Positions 44,710 through 53,383 of a stretch of DNA of 64,000 nt are shown piece after piece. Each line of letters begins with the position of its first letter. Within the stretch, counting starts at the first letter, position 1. Made by a program: the position numbers and the translations under genes. The DNA comes from Agrobacterium tumefaciens (GTDB taxonomy: Bacteria; Pseudomonadota; Alphaproteobacteria; Rhizobiales; Rhizobiaceae): NCBI GenBank assembly GCA_025560025.1, contig CP048485.1:62001-126000 (forward strand), given 5' to 3'. The notes beneath the pieces were generated by a model. It had not been told where the DNA came from, made no database searches, and saw nothing but the letters and a program-made list of their open reading frames with translations.

Positions 44710-45909
44710 ATGGCCGAAGCCGCCGCGCCATTGTTCGATACGTTTGCAAGAGCCCCCCTGCGCTTCGAGCGAGGCGAGGGCGTCTGGCTGTTCACGGAAA
44801 GCGGCGAACGATATCTCGATTTTGCGGCCGGCGTCGCGGTCAACTCGCTGGGCCACGCCCATCCGCATCTCGTCGATGCGATCAAGACGCAGGCCGAGAA
44901 GGTCTGGCACGTCTCGAACCTCTATGAAGTGCCGGGACAGGAAAAGCTTGCCAGGCGCCTGACGGAAGCAACTTTTGCAGACAAGGTGTTCTTCACCAAT
45001 TCCGGTGCGGAAGCACTGGAATGCGCAATCAAGACGGCACGTCGTTATCACTATTCCAAGGGCCATCCGGAAAAGTTCCGCATCATCACATTCGAAGGCG
45101 CCTTCCATGGCCGCACGCTTGCGACGATCGCCGCCGGCGGCCAGCAGAAATACCTTGAGGGTTTCGGCCCCAAGGTCGAAGGGTTCGACCAGGTGCCTTT
45201 CGGCGATGTCGATGCCCTGAAGGCAGCCATCACGGCCGAGACGGCGGCGCTTCTGATCGAGCCGATCCAGGGCGAGGGCGGTATCCGCGCGCCCAGCAAG
45301 GAATTCCTGCAACTCCTTCGCAGCCTGTGCGACGAGCACGGCCTGCTTCTGATTTTCGATGAGGTCCAGACAGGTGTTGGCCGCACGGGCAAACTGTTCG
45401 CCTATGAACAGACCGGTGTTGCGCCCGATATCATGGCGGTCGCAAAGGGCATTGGCGGCGGTTTCCCGCTCGGCGCATGCCTTGCAACGGCGGATGCCGC
45501 TTCCGGCATGACGGCGGGCGTACACGGCACCACCTATGGCGGCAATCCGCTGGCCATGGCGGTGGGCAATGCCGTGCTCGATGTTGTTCTCGCCGAAGGT
45601 TTTCTTGAAAAGGTCCGTGATGTGGCGCTGGTTTTCCGGCAGGGGCTCGCGTCGCTGAAGGACCGGTATCCTGACGTGATTGAGGAAATTCGCGGCGAAG
45701 GCCTGCTTCTGGGTATCAAGGCCAAGGTGCCTTCGGGTGATCTGCTGCAGGCCATGCGCGCTGAGCATCTGCTTGGGGTGCCGGCGGGTGACAATGTCAT
45801 CCGCCTTCTGCCGCCGCTCGTCACCACGGCCGAAGAAGCCCGCGAGGGCTTGGCGCGCGTTGAGGCGGCTGCTTCCTCCCTGACCGCGAAACAGGCGAAA
45901 ATCGCCTGA
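44710..45909 (+). CDS. argD: Acetylornithine aminotransferase
   Basis: This PLP enzyme makes N-acetylornithine in arginine synthesis. Class III aminotransferase motifs include [14 protein letters not shown], the PLP-contacting [15 protein letters not shown] and the Schiff-base Lys in [14 protein letters not shown]. The 399-residue length is normal and AAGGAG precedes the ATG. argF follows 42 bases later, forming an arginine operon; succinyl-diaminopimelate transamination is a known side role of the family. Confidence 0.95.
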   Translation: MAEAAAPLFDTFARAPLRFERGEGVWLFTESGERYLDFAAGVAVNSLGHAHPHLVDAIKTQAEKVWHVSNLYEVPGQEKLARRLTEATFADKVFFTNSGAEALECAIKTARRYHYSKGHPEKFRIITFEGAFHGRTLATIAAGGQQKYLEGFGPKVEGFDQVPFGDVDALKAAITAETAALLIEPIQGEGGIRAPSKEFLQLLRSLCDEHGLLLIFDEVQTGVGRTGKLFAYEQTGVAPDIMAVAKGIGGGFPLGACLATADAASGMTAGVHGTTYGGNPLAMAVGNAVLDVVLAEGFLEKVRDVALVFRQGLASLKDRYPDVIEEIRGEGLLLGIKAKVPSGDLLQAMRAEHLLGVPAGDNVIRLLPPLVTTAEEAREGLARVEAAASSLTAKQAKIA

Positions 45910-45951
45910 GGAAACAATAAAGGGCGGGCCTCTTCCCGGAGGCTCGCGAGC

Positions 45952-46884
45952 ATGGGACAGTTTGAAATGGCTTCACCAAAACATTTTCTCGACCTCTCGG
46001 CCGTAGGGTCGGAGGACTTGCGGACAATTCTTGATGATGCGCGCACGCGCAAGATTGCCACCAAAACCGGCACGGCGGAAAAGCCGCTTGCCGGCAAGAT
46101 GCTGGCGATGATCTTTGAAAAGCCGTCCACCCGTACCCGCGTCTCCTTCGATGTCGGCATGCGCCAGCTTGGCGGCGAGACCCTTTTCCTGTCGGGCACG
46201 GAAATGCAGCTCGGCCGCGCCGAAACGATTGGCGATACGGCCAAGGTTCTGTCGCGTTATGTTGACGCCATCATGATCCGCACGACGGATCATTCGCGCC
46301 TGCTCGAACTTGCCGAACACGCCACCGTGCCGGTCATCAATGGTCTGACGGACGATACCCATCCCTGCCAGATCATGGCGGATATATTGACGTTCGAGGA
46401 ACATCGCGGCCCGGTCAAGGGCAAGACAATTGCCTGGACGGGCGATGGCAACAATGTGCTGCATTCCTTCGTGGAAGGCTCCGCCCGTTTTGGCTACCGC
46501 ATGGCAATGGCGGTGCCGATGGGTTCAGAACCGCACGACAAGTTCCTGAACTGGGCGCGCAACAATGGCGGCGAGATCGCGCTGTATCACGATGCCGACA
46601 AGGCGGTGGCGGGAGCGGATTGCGTCGTCACCGATACCTGGGTGTCCATGAACCAGGAGCACAAGGCGCGCGGCCACAATATTTTCCAGCCCTATCAGGT
46701 CAATGAAGCCCTGATGGCGAAAGCCAATAAAGACGCGCTATTCATGCATTGCCTGCCGGCACATCGCGGTGAGGAAGTGACGGATGGCGTGATCGATGGC
46801 CCGCAATCGGTGGTCTTCGATGAGGCGGAAAACCGGCTGCACGCACAGAAGTCCATCATCGCGTGGTGCATGGGCGTCATCTGA
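45952..46884 (+). CDS. argF: Ornithine carbamoyltransferase
   Basis: ArgF joins carbamoyl phosphate and ornithine to citrulline. The carbamoyl-phosphate site is [13 protein letters not shown], with HPCQIMADI and the ornithine-side [11 protein letters not shown]. The length of 310 fits. GGAGG at 45938-45942 suits ATG 45952, though ATG 45967 would begin with the usual family N-terminus. It is the second gene after argD. Confidence 0.95.
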   Translation: MGQFEMASPKHFLDLSAVGSEDLRTILDDARTRKIATKTGTAEKPLAGKMLAMIFEKPSTRTRVSFDVGMRQLGGETLFLSGTEMQLGRAETIGDTAKVLSRYVDAIMIRTTDHSRLLELAEHATVPVINGLTDDTHPCQIMADILTFEEHRGPVKGKTIAWTGDGNNVLHSFVEGSARFGYRMAMAVPMGSEPHDKFLNWARNNGGEIALYHDADKAVAGADCVVTDTWVSMNQEHKARGHNIFQPYQVNEALMAKANKDALFMHCLPAHRGEEVTDGVIDGPQSVVFDEAENRLHAQKSIIAWCMGVI

Positions 46885-47130
46885 CGGCTTTTACCCTTCC
46901 AGCCCGGCGGGTGAGGAAGGGTTCTTGAACTTGGCCGCGCACGTTACCATCTGTGGGACTTCGAACAGGCTCGTCGGTTTTTCGCTGGCGGGCCACAATC
47001 ACGATTTGCACGATTTTCCCCGGAGGCGGTTTCGCTTCCCGGATCTCTGTGCGACAAGCGGAAAAAGCACATTTAAAAAGCCGGACTTTTGGACGGTAGC
47101 GGCGCAACGGCTGCGCCAGGGAGTTATGAT

Positions 47131-48120
47131 ATGGCAGATGTAACGGTTGAACTGGACGATCTCGATTTTGCTGGCGACGACAAGGTCGTACCCTTTCAGG
47201 TCGAAGGTCTGGATGTGCGCGGCCGCGCCGTGCAGGTCGGCCCGCTGTTGAATGCCATTCTCGAAAGACATGATTATCCCGCCGTGGTCGCCCGCCTTCT
47301 CGCGGAAGCGACGGTACTGACGGCGCTGATCGGCACCTCCCTGAAATTCTCCGGCAAGCTGACCGTTCAGACCAAGGGCGATGGCCCGGTCGATCTTCTC
47401 GTGGCGGATTTCACCGCGCCCGAAAGCATGCGCGCTTATGCCCGCTTCGATGAGGAGCGGCTGGCGGAGGCGATTGCGGCGGGAGCGACATCTCCCGAAC
47501 AATTGCTCGGCACCGGTATTCTGGCCTTCACCATCGATCAAGGCGCGGGAATGCAGCCTTATCAGGGTATCGTGCCGCTGGACGGCTCGTCGCTGGAGGA
47601 AATTGCCGGTGTTTATTTCCGTCAGTCCGAACAGCTTCCTACCCGTGTGCGTCTCGGTGTCGCGGAGTTCTTCGACCGTGACGGCGAAGGCAAGCCGCGC
47701 CATGGCTGGCGTGCAGGCGGCGTGATTGCCCAATTCCTGCCCCAGGCGCCCGAGCGCCTGCGTCTTCGCGATCTCCATGGAGGTGACGGTGACGAGGGTG
47801 GTTCCGAAGTGGCGGAAGACGATGCCTGGACCGAGGCGGTAACGCTGCTGAACACGGTGGATACCGATGAGCTGACCGACCCGCAGGTGCCGGTGGAGCG
47901 CCTGCTTTACAGGCTTTTCCATGAGAATGGCGTGCGCATCTATGATCCGCAGGTCATTTTCGACCGCTGCAGCTGCTCGCGCGAAAAGATCAAGGGCGTT
48001 CTCTCCGGCTTCACTGCCGAGGAGATCGAGGCGAGTGAGGAAGACGGCGCGATTGCCGTGACCTGCGAATTCTGCTCCACGACCTATCGCTACGATGTCA
48101 GCGAGTTTGAAAACGCCTGA
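47131..48120 (+). CDS. hslO: Redox-regulated chaperone Hsp33
   Basis: Hsp33 is a cytoplasmic holdase switched on by oxidation. The C-terminal zinc switch is intact: CSCS (CxC) and CEFC (CxxC) about 30 residues later. The substrate-binding core has the family layout, although the alphaproteobacterial form is longer (329). AGGGAG before ATG 47131 fixes the start; a TTG at 47089 is rejected. Confidence 0.93.
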   Translation: MADVTVELDDLDFAGDDKVVPFQVEGLDVRGRAVQVGPLLNAILERHDYPAVVARLLAEATVLTALIGTSLKFSGKLTVQTKGDGPVDLLVADFTAPESMRAYARFDEERLAEAIAAGATSPEQLLGTGILAFTIDQGAGMQPYQGIVPLDGSSLEEIAGVYFRQSEQLPTRVRLGVAEFFDRDGEGKPRHGWRAGGVIAQFLPQAPERLRLRDLHGGDGDEGGSEVAEDDAWTEAVTLLNTVDTDELTDPQVPVERLLYRLFHENGVRIYDPQVIFDRCSCSREKIKGVLSGFTAEEIEASEEDGAIAVTCEFCSTTYRYDVSEFENA

Positions 48121-48180
48121 AGCGGTTTGACTGGCGAGGCTGCGCTTTTGAATGCGCAGCTTCGCGCGGATGCGCCTGCT

Positions 48181-48582
48181 TCAGTTCAGAACCCGCAACA
48201 GGCCAGGTGAATCCAGCGAAAATGCGGGTATGGTGACATTGAACACCTCGCCTTTGTCCGTTTCCATTTCATAATGGCCGAACATCAGGCCGGACGGCGT
48301 ATCCAGCGGGCAGCCGGATGAGTATTCGTAGCTGTCACCGGGGTTCAGCTGTGGCTGCTCGCCGACGACGCCGGGGCCGTAAACCTCGTCCACCTGTCCA
48401 TTCTGGTCGGTGATGTGCCAGTAGCGGTTGACGAGCGTTACCGGAATATCGGAATTGTTCGAGATCACGACTTTATAGCCCCAGACGTAACGGTCGTCAT
48501 CCGGGTCGGATTGTTCCTCGAGATAATACGGATCAACCGTAACCTCGATATCCCTTGTCAGAGCACGATACATACGCGCCAC
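48181..48582 (-). CDS. apaG: ApaG-family protein
   Basis: The 133-residue immunoglobulin-like beta-sandwich matches ApaG (DUF525): [46 protein letters not shown] and MFGHYEM. Its biochemical role is unsettled; it is linked to cobalt/magnesium resistance and Ap4A metabolism in enterobacteria. It converges on hslO. Confidence 0.93.
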   Translation of the reverse strand: MARMYRALTRDIEVTVDPYYLEEQSDPDDDRYVWGYKVVISNNSDIPVTLVNRYWHITDQNGQVDEVYGPGVVGEQPQLNPGDSYEYSSGCPLDTPSGLMFGHYEMETDKGEVFNVTIPAFSLDSPGLLRVLN

Positions 48583-48769
48583 ACCTCGATCTTATGCCTG
48601 CTGCCAATATCCTACACTATAGGCTCTGGCTATCGTCAAGAAAATGAATGACTTGACGGGCAGGGGGCATCTCCTGTTGCGCTGTTTTCCACCGTTAGGG
48701 ATAACGATAAAGGTAAATATTGGTTGCGTCCCACCGGCTTTTGCCAGGATGGCGGAACCGGTTACGCAC

Positions 48770-48799
48770 CATGGCCCGACGGTGAAGGCGGGCCATGGC
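48770..48799 (-). terminator. Hairpin after metZ
   Basis: CCATGGCCCG (48770-48779) pairs with CGGGCCATGG (48790-48799), 20 bases past the metZ stop on the minus strand. No T-run follows, so termination is uncertain. Confidence 0.4.
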
Positions 48800-48818
48800 G
48801 ATTGTGTGGGTTTGATTT

Positions 48819-50003
48819 TCAGGCGGAAACAGCCGCCAGTCCCTTTGCCAGATCCTCCAGTAGATCGTCCGTATCCTCAATGCCGCAGGAAAGACGCAAG
48901 GTGCCGCCGGAAATGCCGAGTTCGGCGCGCGCCTCATCGGTCAGGTTCTTGTGCGTCGTGGTGCCGGGGTGGGTGATGAGGCTCTTGGCATCGCCCAGAT
49001 TGTTGGAAATCTTCACGATTTCCAGTGCGTTCTGCAGCGCGAATGCCGCTTCCTTACCGCCCTTCAGCTCGAAAGCCACCAGCGTCGAACCGCCGGACAT
49101 CTGCCGGGCGATGATGTCGGCCTGCGGATGATCGGCGCGGCCGGGATAGATGACCTTGGCGACCTTGCCGCTATCGGCGAGAAAATCAGCGATTTTGCCG
49201 GCATTGGCCGTCTGCTGCTTAACGCGCAGCGGCAGGGTTTCAATGCCCTTCAGAAGCGTCCAGGCGTTGAACGGCGACATGGCCGGGCCGGTGTGACGGA
49301 AATAGTCCTGCAACTCTTCCTCGATCCACTTCTTGTCGGAAAGGATCACGCCGCCAAGGCAACGGCCCTGGCCGTCAATATGCTTCGTCGCGGAATAGAC
49401 GACGATATGGGCGCCGAGTTCCAGCGGCTTCTGGAAGAGCGGCGTTGCGAAGACGTTATCGACCACGACCTTCGCACCAATCTGGTTGGCAAGCTTCGCC
49501 ACGCCGGCGATGTCCACCACTTCGAGCGTCGGGTTGGTTGGGCTTTCGAGGAAAAACAGCTTGGTGTTCGGCTGGATCGCCTTTTCCCAGTTACCAAGAT
49601 CGCGTCCGTCGATCAGCGTGCATTCGATGCCGTATTTGGGCGCGAGCGTCTCGACCACCCAGCGGCAGGAGCCGAAGAGGGCACGGGCGGCAACGATATG
49701 GTCGCCGGCGCGCAGCTGGCACATGATGGCGGCAGTGACGGCGGCCATGCCGGAGGCCAGCGCCCGGGCGTCTTCCGCACCTTCCAGCAGGCACATGCGC
49801 TTTTCGAACATGTCATTGGTCGGGCTTGCATAGCGGGCGTAGATGAATCCATCCGTTTCACCCTTGAAGCGCGCTTCGGCGGCTTCGGAGTTTTCGTAAA
49901 CGAAGCCCTGGGTCAGATAGATCGCTTCCGACGTTTCACCATAGGGTGAGCGTAGCGTACCGCCGTGAACGAGCTGGGTTGCCGGGCGCCATTTATTGCT
50001 CAT
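48819..50003 (-). CDS. metZ: O-succinylhomoserine sulfhydrylase
   Basis: MetZ makes homocysteine from O-succinylhomoserine and sulfide. It is a PLP enzyme of the Cys/Met gamma-family: the PLP Lys is in VVYSATKHIDGQGRCLGG, with YARYASPTNDMFEKR near the N-terminus and GTTTHKNL near the C-terminus. At 394 residues it matches MetZ rather than cystathionine gamma-synthase, and alphaproteobacteria typically use it. A SAM-II riboswitch and terminator precede it, giving feedback by S-adenosylmethionine. Confidence 0.92.
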   Translation of the reverse strand: MSNKWRPATQLVHGGTLRSPYGETSEAIYLTQGFVYENSEAAEARFKGETDGFIYARYASPTNDMFEKRMCLLEGAEDARALASGMAAVTAAIMCQLRAGDHIVAARALFGSCRWVVETLAPKYGIECTLIDGRDLGNWEKAIQPNTKLFFLESPTNPTLEVVDIAGVAKLANQIGAKVVVDNVFATPLFQKPLELGAHIVVYSATKHIDGQGRCLGGVILSDKKWIEEELQDYFRHTGPAMSPFNAWTLLKGIETLPLRVKQQTANAGKIADFLADSGKVAKVIYPGRADHPQADIIARQMSGGSTLVAFELKGGKEAAFALQNALEIVKISNNLGDAKSLITHPGTTTHKNLTDEARAELGISGGTLRLSCGIEDTDDLLEDLAKGLAAVSA

Positions 50004-50020
50004 GTGATCACCTTCAAAAC

Positions 50021-50050
50021 AAAAAAACCGGCCGCAAAAGCAGACCGGTT
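50021..50050 (-). terminator. Terminator downstream of the SAM-II aptamer
   Basis: On the minus strand AACCGG...CCGGTT with inner GC pairs is followed by seven Ts, 20 bases before the metZ start. It is placed to act as the switch element or as a constitutive attenuator. Confidence 0.65.
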
Positions 50051-50056
50051 CCTAGC

Positions 50057-50118
50057 ACCCGGTCTTTTTAGCCACTTGTTTAACGTGGCTGCAAGCCGAC
50101 CGGCCAAATCACCACGGG
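50057..50118 (-). promoter_or_regulatory. SAM-II riboswitch before metZ
   Basis: Minus-strand sequence shows the SAM-II core: CGTGGTGATTTGGCCGG, then CTTGCAGCCACG and GTTAAACAAGTGGCTAAAAAG ending in GACCGGG. The P1 stem, the pseudoknot partners (CCACG with CGTGG) and the conserved GCTAAA are all present. The aptamer is known from metA/metZ leaders of alphaproteobacteria and turns off expression when S-adenosylmethionine is abundant. Confidence 0.88.
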
Positions 50119-50189
50119 ATAAGCTTGCCATACTGCCGTTACCGGCTTGCGTCAATGCTTTCCTTTTGGTTTTGTCGCCGTAAAAAGGA

Positions 50190-51299
50190 ATGATGACCAT
50201 GATCAGAACCACGGGCATTTTGGCGGACGGCGCAATCAGGGCGCTGTTTGCGGGCGGCAAGCTGAAAAGCGAGGCCGATCTGGATGCTGACCAGGTGCAG
50301 CCCGCCAGCCTTGATCTCAGGCTCGGCTCGAAGGCCTATCGCGTTCGCGCCAGTTTCATGCCCGGCCCCGGAACCCGCGTCATCGACAAGCTCAACCGCT
50401 TCAGCCTGCACGAGGTCGATCTCACCCAGGGTGCCGTGCTGGAAACCGGCTGTGTCTACATCGTTCCCCTGATGGAGAGCCTGGAACTGCCGGCGGAGAT
50501 GTCGGCCTCGGCCAATCCCAAAAGCTCGACGGGGCGTCTTGATATCTTCACCCGCGTCATGACCGACAATGCGCAGGAATTCGACAAGATACCGGCGGGA
50601 TATTCAGGTCCGCTCTATCTGGAAATCAGCCCGCGCACTTTCCCCGTCGTGGTGCGCCGCGGATCGCGCCTGTCGCAGATCCGCTTCCGCGTCGGTCACT
50701 CGCTGCTAAACGAAAGCGAACTGCTGAAACTGCACGAGACGGAAATGCTGGTCGCCAGCGACACCCCGAACGTGACCGGCGGCGGCATTGCGCTTTCCAT
50801 CGACCTGAAGGGTTTCGGCGAGAACGGGCTGATCGGATATCGCGGCAAGCATCACACGGCGGTGGTGGATGTCGACAAGAAGGCCCAGCACGACGTTCTC
50901 GATTTCTGGGAACCGCTTCATGCGCGCGGCCGCGCGGAACTGATCCTCGATCCGGATGAATTCTATATTCTCGTTTCACGCGAAGCCGTACACGTGCCGC
51001 CGCTTTACGCGGCCGAAATGACACCGTTCGATCCTCTGGTGGGCGAGTTCCGTGTCCACTATGCCGGCTTCTTCGACCCCGGCTTCGGCCATGCCCAGGC
51101 CGGCGGCACAGGCAGCCGCGCCGTGCTCGAAGTGCGCAGCCACGAAGTACCCTTCATCCTCGAACACGGCCAGATCGTCGGCCGTCTGGTTTACGAGCAC
51201 ATGCTGCACAAGCCGGAAGGCCTCTATGGCACTGGCCTAGGCTCAAATTACCAGGCGCAGGGCCTGAAACTTTCCAAGCATTTCCGCGCGGAACAATGA
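50190..51299 (+). CDS. dCTP deaminase-like protein (2'-deoxycytidine 5'-triphosphate deaminase family)
   Basis: The 369-residue product belongs to the long DCD-like family (PF06559 type), about twice the length of E. coli Dcd. The N-terminal half has ASLDLRLGSKAYR and the ANPKSSTGRLD loop of the dUTPase/DCD fold; the second half has the similar DFWEPLHARG and LEVRSHEVPFILEHGQ. It may be a fused pair of DCD folds. Expected activity is dCTP to dUTP for thymidylate supply, inferred from the family. AAAAAGGA precedes the ATG. Confidence 0.82.
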   Translation: MMTMIRTTGILADGAIRALFAGGKLKSEADLDADQVQPASLDLRLGSKAYRVRASFMPGPGTRVIDKLNRFSLHEVDLTQGAVLETGCVYIVPLMESLELPAEMSASANPKSSTGRLDIFTRVMTDNAQEFDKIPAGYSGPLYLEISPRTFPVVVRRGSRLSQIRFRVGHSLLNESELLKLHETEMLVASDTPNVTGGGIALSIDLKGFGENGLIGYRGKHHTAVVDVDKKAQHDVLDFWEPLHARGRAELILDPDEFYILVSREAVHVPPLYAAEMTPFDPLVGEFRVHYAGFFDPGFGHAQAGGTGSRAVLEVRSHEVPFILEHGQIVGRLVYEHMLHKPEGLYGTGLGSNYQAQGLKLSKHFRAEQ

Positions 51300-51352
51300 C
51301 CCTGCCAGGTGCTTGACACCCGGATCGAACTGTCCGATGTCTTATGCGCGGC

Positions 51353-51426
51353 GCGGGTGTAGCTCAATGGTAGAGCAGCAGCTTCCCAAGCTGAATACGA
51401 GGGTTCGATTCCCTTCACCCGCTCCA
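51353..51426 (+). tRNA. tRNA-Gly (anticodon CCC), probable integration site
   Basis: Acceptor GCGGGTG pairs with CACCCGC, discriminator T, encoded CCA at 51424-51426. Anticodon loop TTCCCAA holds CCC at 51385-51387, and the T-arm has GTTCGATTC. An integrase gene starts 164 bases downstream in the same direction, the usual layout of an island inserted at the 3' end of a tRNA gene. Confidence 0.96.
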
Positions 51427-51459
51427 GCGACCTTTCCAACAAGATCAACGAGGTCCAAC

Positions 51460-51484
51460 AAGCGCTGATTTTCCAGCGCTTTTG
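51460..51484 (+). terminator. Terminator after tRNA-Gly
   Basis: AAGCGCTG (51460-51467) pairs with CAGCGCTT (51474-51481) followed by TTG, 34 bases after the tRNA. Confidence 0.6.
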
Positions 51485-51548
51485 CCTCGCGCGCGCGTAA
51501 GTTCGTGCAACGGTATGCAGTGACATCCAGCAATTTTGTCGGTAAAAA

Positions 51549-51588
51549 TTACGGTATTCGTCATCGTGGTAGGAAGCCGATACCGTAA
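51549..51588. promoter_or_regulatory. Inverted repeat abutting the integrase start
   Basis: TTACGGTAT (51549-51557) recurs inverted as ATACCGTAA (51580-51588), ending one base before the integrase ATG. It could be an operator or an arm-type binding site through which the integrase limits its own expression. Confidence 0.4.
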
Positions 51589-51589
51589 A

Positions 51590-52810
51590 ATGGCACTGAC
51601 AGACATTCAGGTTAAGAACGCCAAAGCCGACAGCAAACCGCGCAAGCTGTCCGATGAAAAGGGGCTTTACCTCTACATATCGGTTGCGGGTGGCAAGTCC
51701 TGGCGCTTCGATTACGATTTTTTCGGCAAGCGAAAAACACTGACGATTGGGGTATATCCAACCGTAGGCTTGGCGGATGCTCGAAGATTGCGTGATGAAG
51801 CCAAGAAAAAACTCGCTGAGGGTTTGGACCCGTCGTTGGCCAAGAAACGCGATCAGCTTGCTGCCAAGGCCGCTGCCGGAAACACCTTCGGCATAATTGC
51901 AGATGAGTTCATTGAAAAGCTGAAACGCGACAAGCGCGCAGAGCCCACAATCACTAAAAACAAATGGATGTTGAAGGACCTCGCCGAAAAGCTTGGGCCT
52001 TATCCGGTTACTCAGATTTCGGCGCGTGACGTTCTTGCTGTGCTGACCAGCATTGAGAAGAGCGGCCGTGTGGAGAGCGCACTGGCTACTCGCGCTGCCA
52101 TCGGTCGAGTGTTTCGCTACGCCATCGCAACAGCGAGGGCCGAGAATGATCCGACGTCGGCATTACGCGGGGCTCTCCAACGCCATGTGCCGGTCAATCA
52201 TGCCGCCTTGACGACGAAGGTTGAGATGGGCGGCCTGATGCGGGCTATTTACGGGTATGAAGGGTGGCCTTCTTTGGTTGCGGCCTTGAAAATCCAAGCG
52301 TTATGTTTTGCTCGTCCCGGTGAGACACGTTCAATGCAGTGGACGGAGTTGGATTTTGATGCCGCCGTTTGGACCATTCCTGCCGAAAAAACGAAAATGC
52401 GCAGGGAGCATCATGTGCCCCTCTCGACACAAGCGGTAGAGGTTCTCACGGAGATGAAGGAGCTGTTTGGCAATAAGCCCTATGTCTTTCCTTCAATGAT
52501 GTCTGGCAAAGAGATTCTTTCCGAGAATTCCATGAATTCGGCCTTGCGGCGGATGGGGGTCACAGAGGCGCAGCATACCGCCCACGGATTTCGTTCTTCC
52601 GCCAGCAGCATTTTGAACGAGTCTGGTGAATTCAGTGCCGACGCGATCGAGGCCCAGCTTGCACATCTCGACACGCAGTCGGTGAGGCGCATCTACAATC
52701 GAGCCAAATACTGGGAGGAAAGAACGCTTATGATGCAATGGTGGGCAGACCTACTAGATCGTGAACGAGCCTACCCACCGCTAGGTAACGGTCATAGTAA
52801 TTCGTTATAA
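51590..52810 (+). CDS. int: Tyrosine-type site-specific integrase (P4-like)
   Basis: The N-terminal ~90 residues form the Arm-DNA-binding domain of P4-like integrases (KLSDEKGLYLYISVAGGKSW). The catalytic domain has Arg in FARPGETRSMQW, HTAHGFRSS (HxxR), and the nucleophile Tyr in RRIYNRAKYW. ATG 51590 begins with the usual ALTDIQVKNAK; the frame is open from 51536. It probably inserts the island at tRNA-Gly. Its last 19 bases overlap vsr on the other strand. Confidence 0.92.
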   Translation: MALTDIQVKNAKADSKPRKLSDEKGLYLYISVAGGKSWRFDYDFFGKRKTLTIGVYPTVGLADARRLRDEAKKKLAEGLDPSLAKKRDQLAAKAAAGNTFGIIADEFIEKLKRDKRAEPTITKNKWMLKDLAEKLGPYPVTQISARDVLAVLTSIEKSGRVESALATRAAIGRVFRYAIATARAENDPTSALRGALQRHVPVNHAALTTKVEMGGLMRAIYGYEGWPSLVAALKIQALCFARPGETRSMQWTELDFDAAVWTIPAEKTKMRREHHVPLSTQAVEVLTEMKELFGNKPYVFPSMMSGKEILSENSMNSALRRMGVTEAQHTAHGFRSSASSILNESGEFSADAIEAQLAHLDTQSVRRIYNRAKYWEERTLMMQWWADLLDRERAYPPLGNGHSNSL

Positions 52811-53196
52811 AGTCTCGAACGAAGCGTCGCGATATCGCGCGTTTCGCACTCCCAAATTACTAGCGATTTCCAACCAAGCGATTTAAGCGCTTCCTGAGCG
52901 GCCGCATCGCGAGCCACGTTCGCCCGAAACTTCTCTTCCCAAAAATCGACGCGGCTTTTCGGTGTCGACGTTTTCTTGCAGTTCGTATGGCGGTGCCAAA
53001 AGCATCCGTGCACAAAGATCACGATCTTTCTGCGCCGGATTACCATATCTGGCGTTCCCGGCATGCCCTTACAGTGAAGCCGATACCTGATACCCATGGA
53101 GTACACAAGCCGTCGGACCACTAATTCAGGAACGGTGTTTTTGCTTTTGACCCGCGCCATTATTGATGAGCGCTTTTGAACTTCCGCCGCGTCCAT
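52792..53196 (-). CDS. vsr: Very-short-patch mismatch endonuclease
   Basis: Vsr nicks next to T:G mismatches made when 5-methylcytosine deaminates. The family signature is complete: RSSIMARVKSKNTVPEL, the zinc and active-site region GTPDMVIRRRKIVIFVHGC, then FWHRH, and late SLVIWECET. ATG 53196 begins MDAAEVQKR as usual; a TTG at 53211 lies upstream. It is divergent from two cytosine-5 methyltransferase genes, whose damage it should repair. Its 3' end overlaps the integrase gene. Confidence 0.93.
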   Translation of the reverse strand: MDAAEVQKRSSIMARVKSKNTVPELVVRRLVYSMGIRYRLHCKGMPGTPDMVIRRRKIVIFVHGCFWHRHTNCKKTSTPKSRVDFWEEKFRANVARDAAAQEALKSLGWKSLVIWECETRDIATLRSRLYNELL

Positions 53197-53383
53197 TGAT
53201 TTCCAAGGCAATTAAAATCAGACTTAAATGATATCAAGTGAATGTGGCAATAGTCAGTGTTGGATTAACCATTCGACTTTGATAACCATAACGAATCGAT
53301 CACTGATTACGATAAGGACGTATGATTTGCTCGCTTTTCGCGACGTGCCTGTGGTTGGAGAGGGCTTACCAAAATCGGAGCTC

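Noticed and set aside
48770..48799. Hairpin after metZ as a strong terminator
   Set aside because: The stem is good, but no T-run follows on the minus strand, so it is listed only as a low-confidence hairpin.
51248..51533. Minus-strand frames across tRNA-Gly
   Set aside because: They are artefacts of the tRNA sequence and its flanks, without ribosome sites.
53228..53383. N-terminal extension of the first cytosine-5 methyltransferase
   Set aside because: The 52 extra codons lack a ribosome site and look like an AT-rich promoter region shared with divergent vsr; the shorter start was preferred, though this is not certain.
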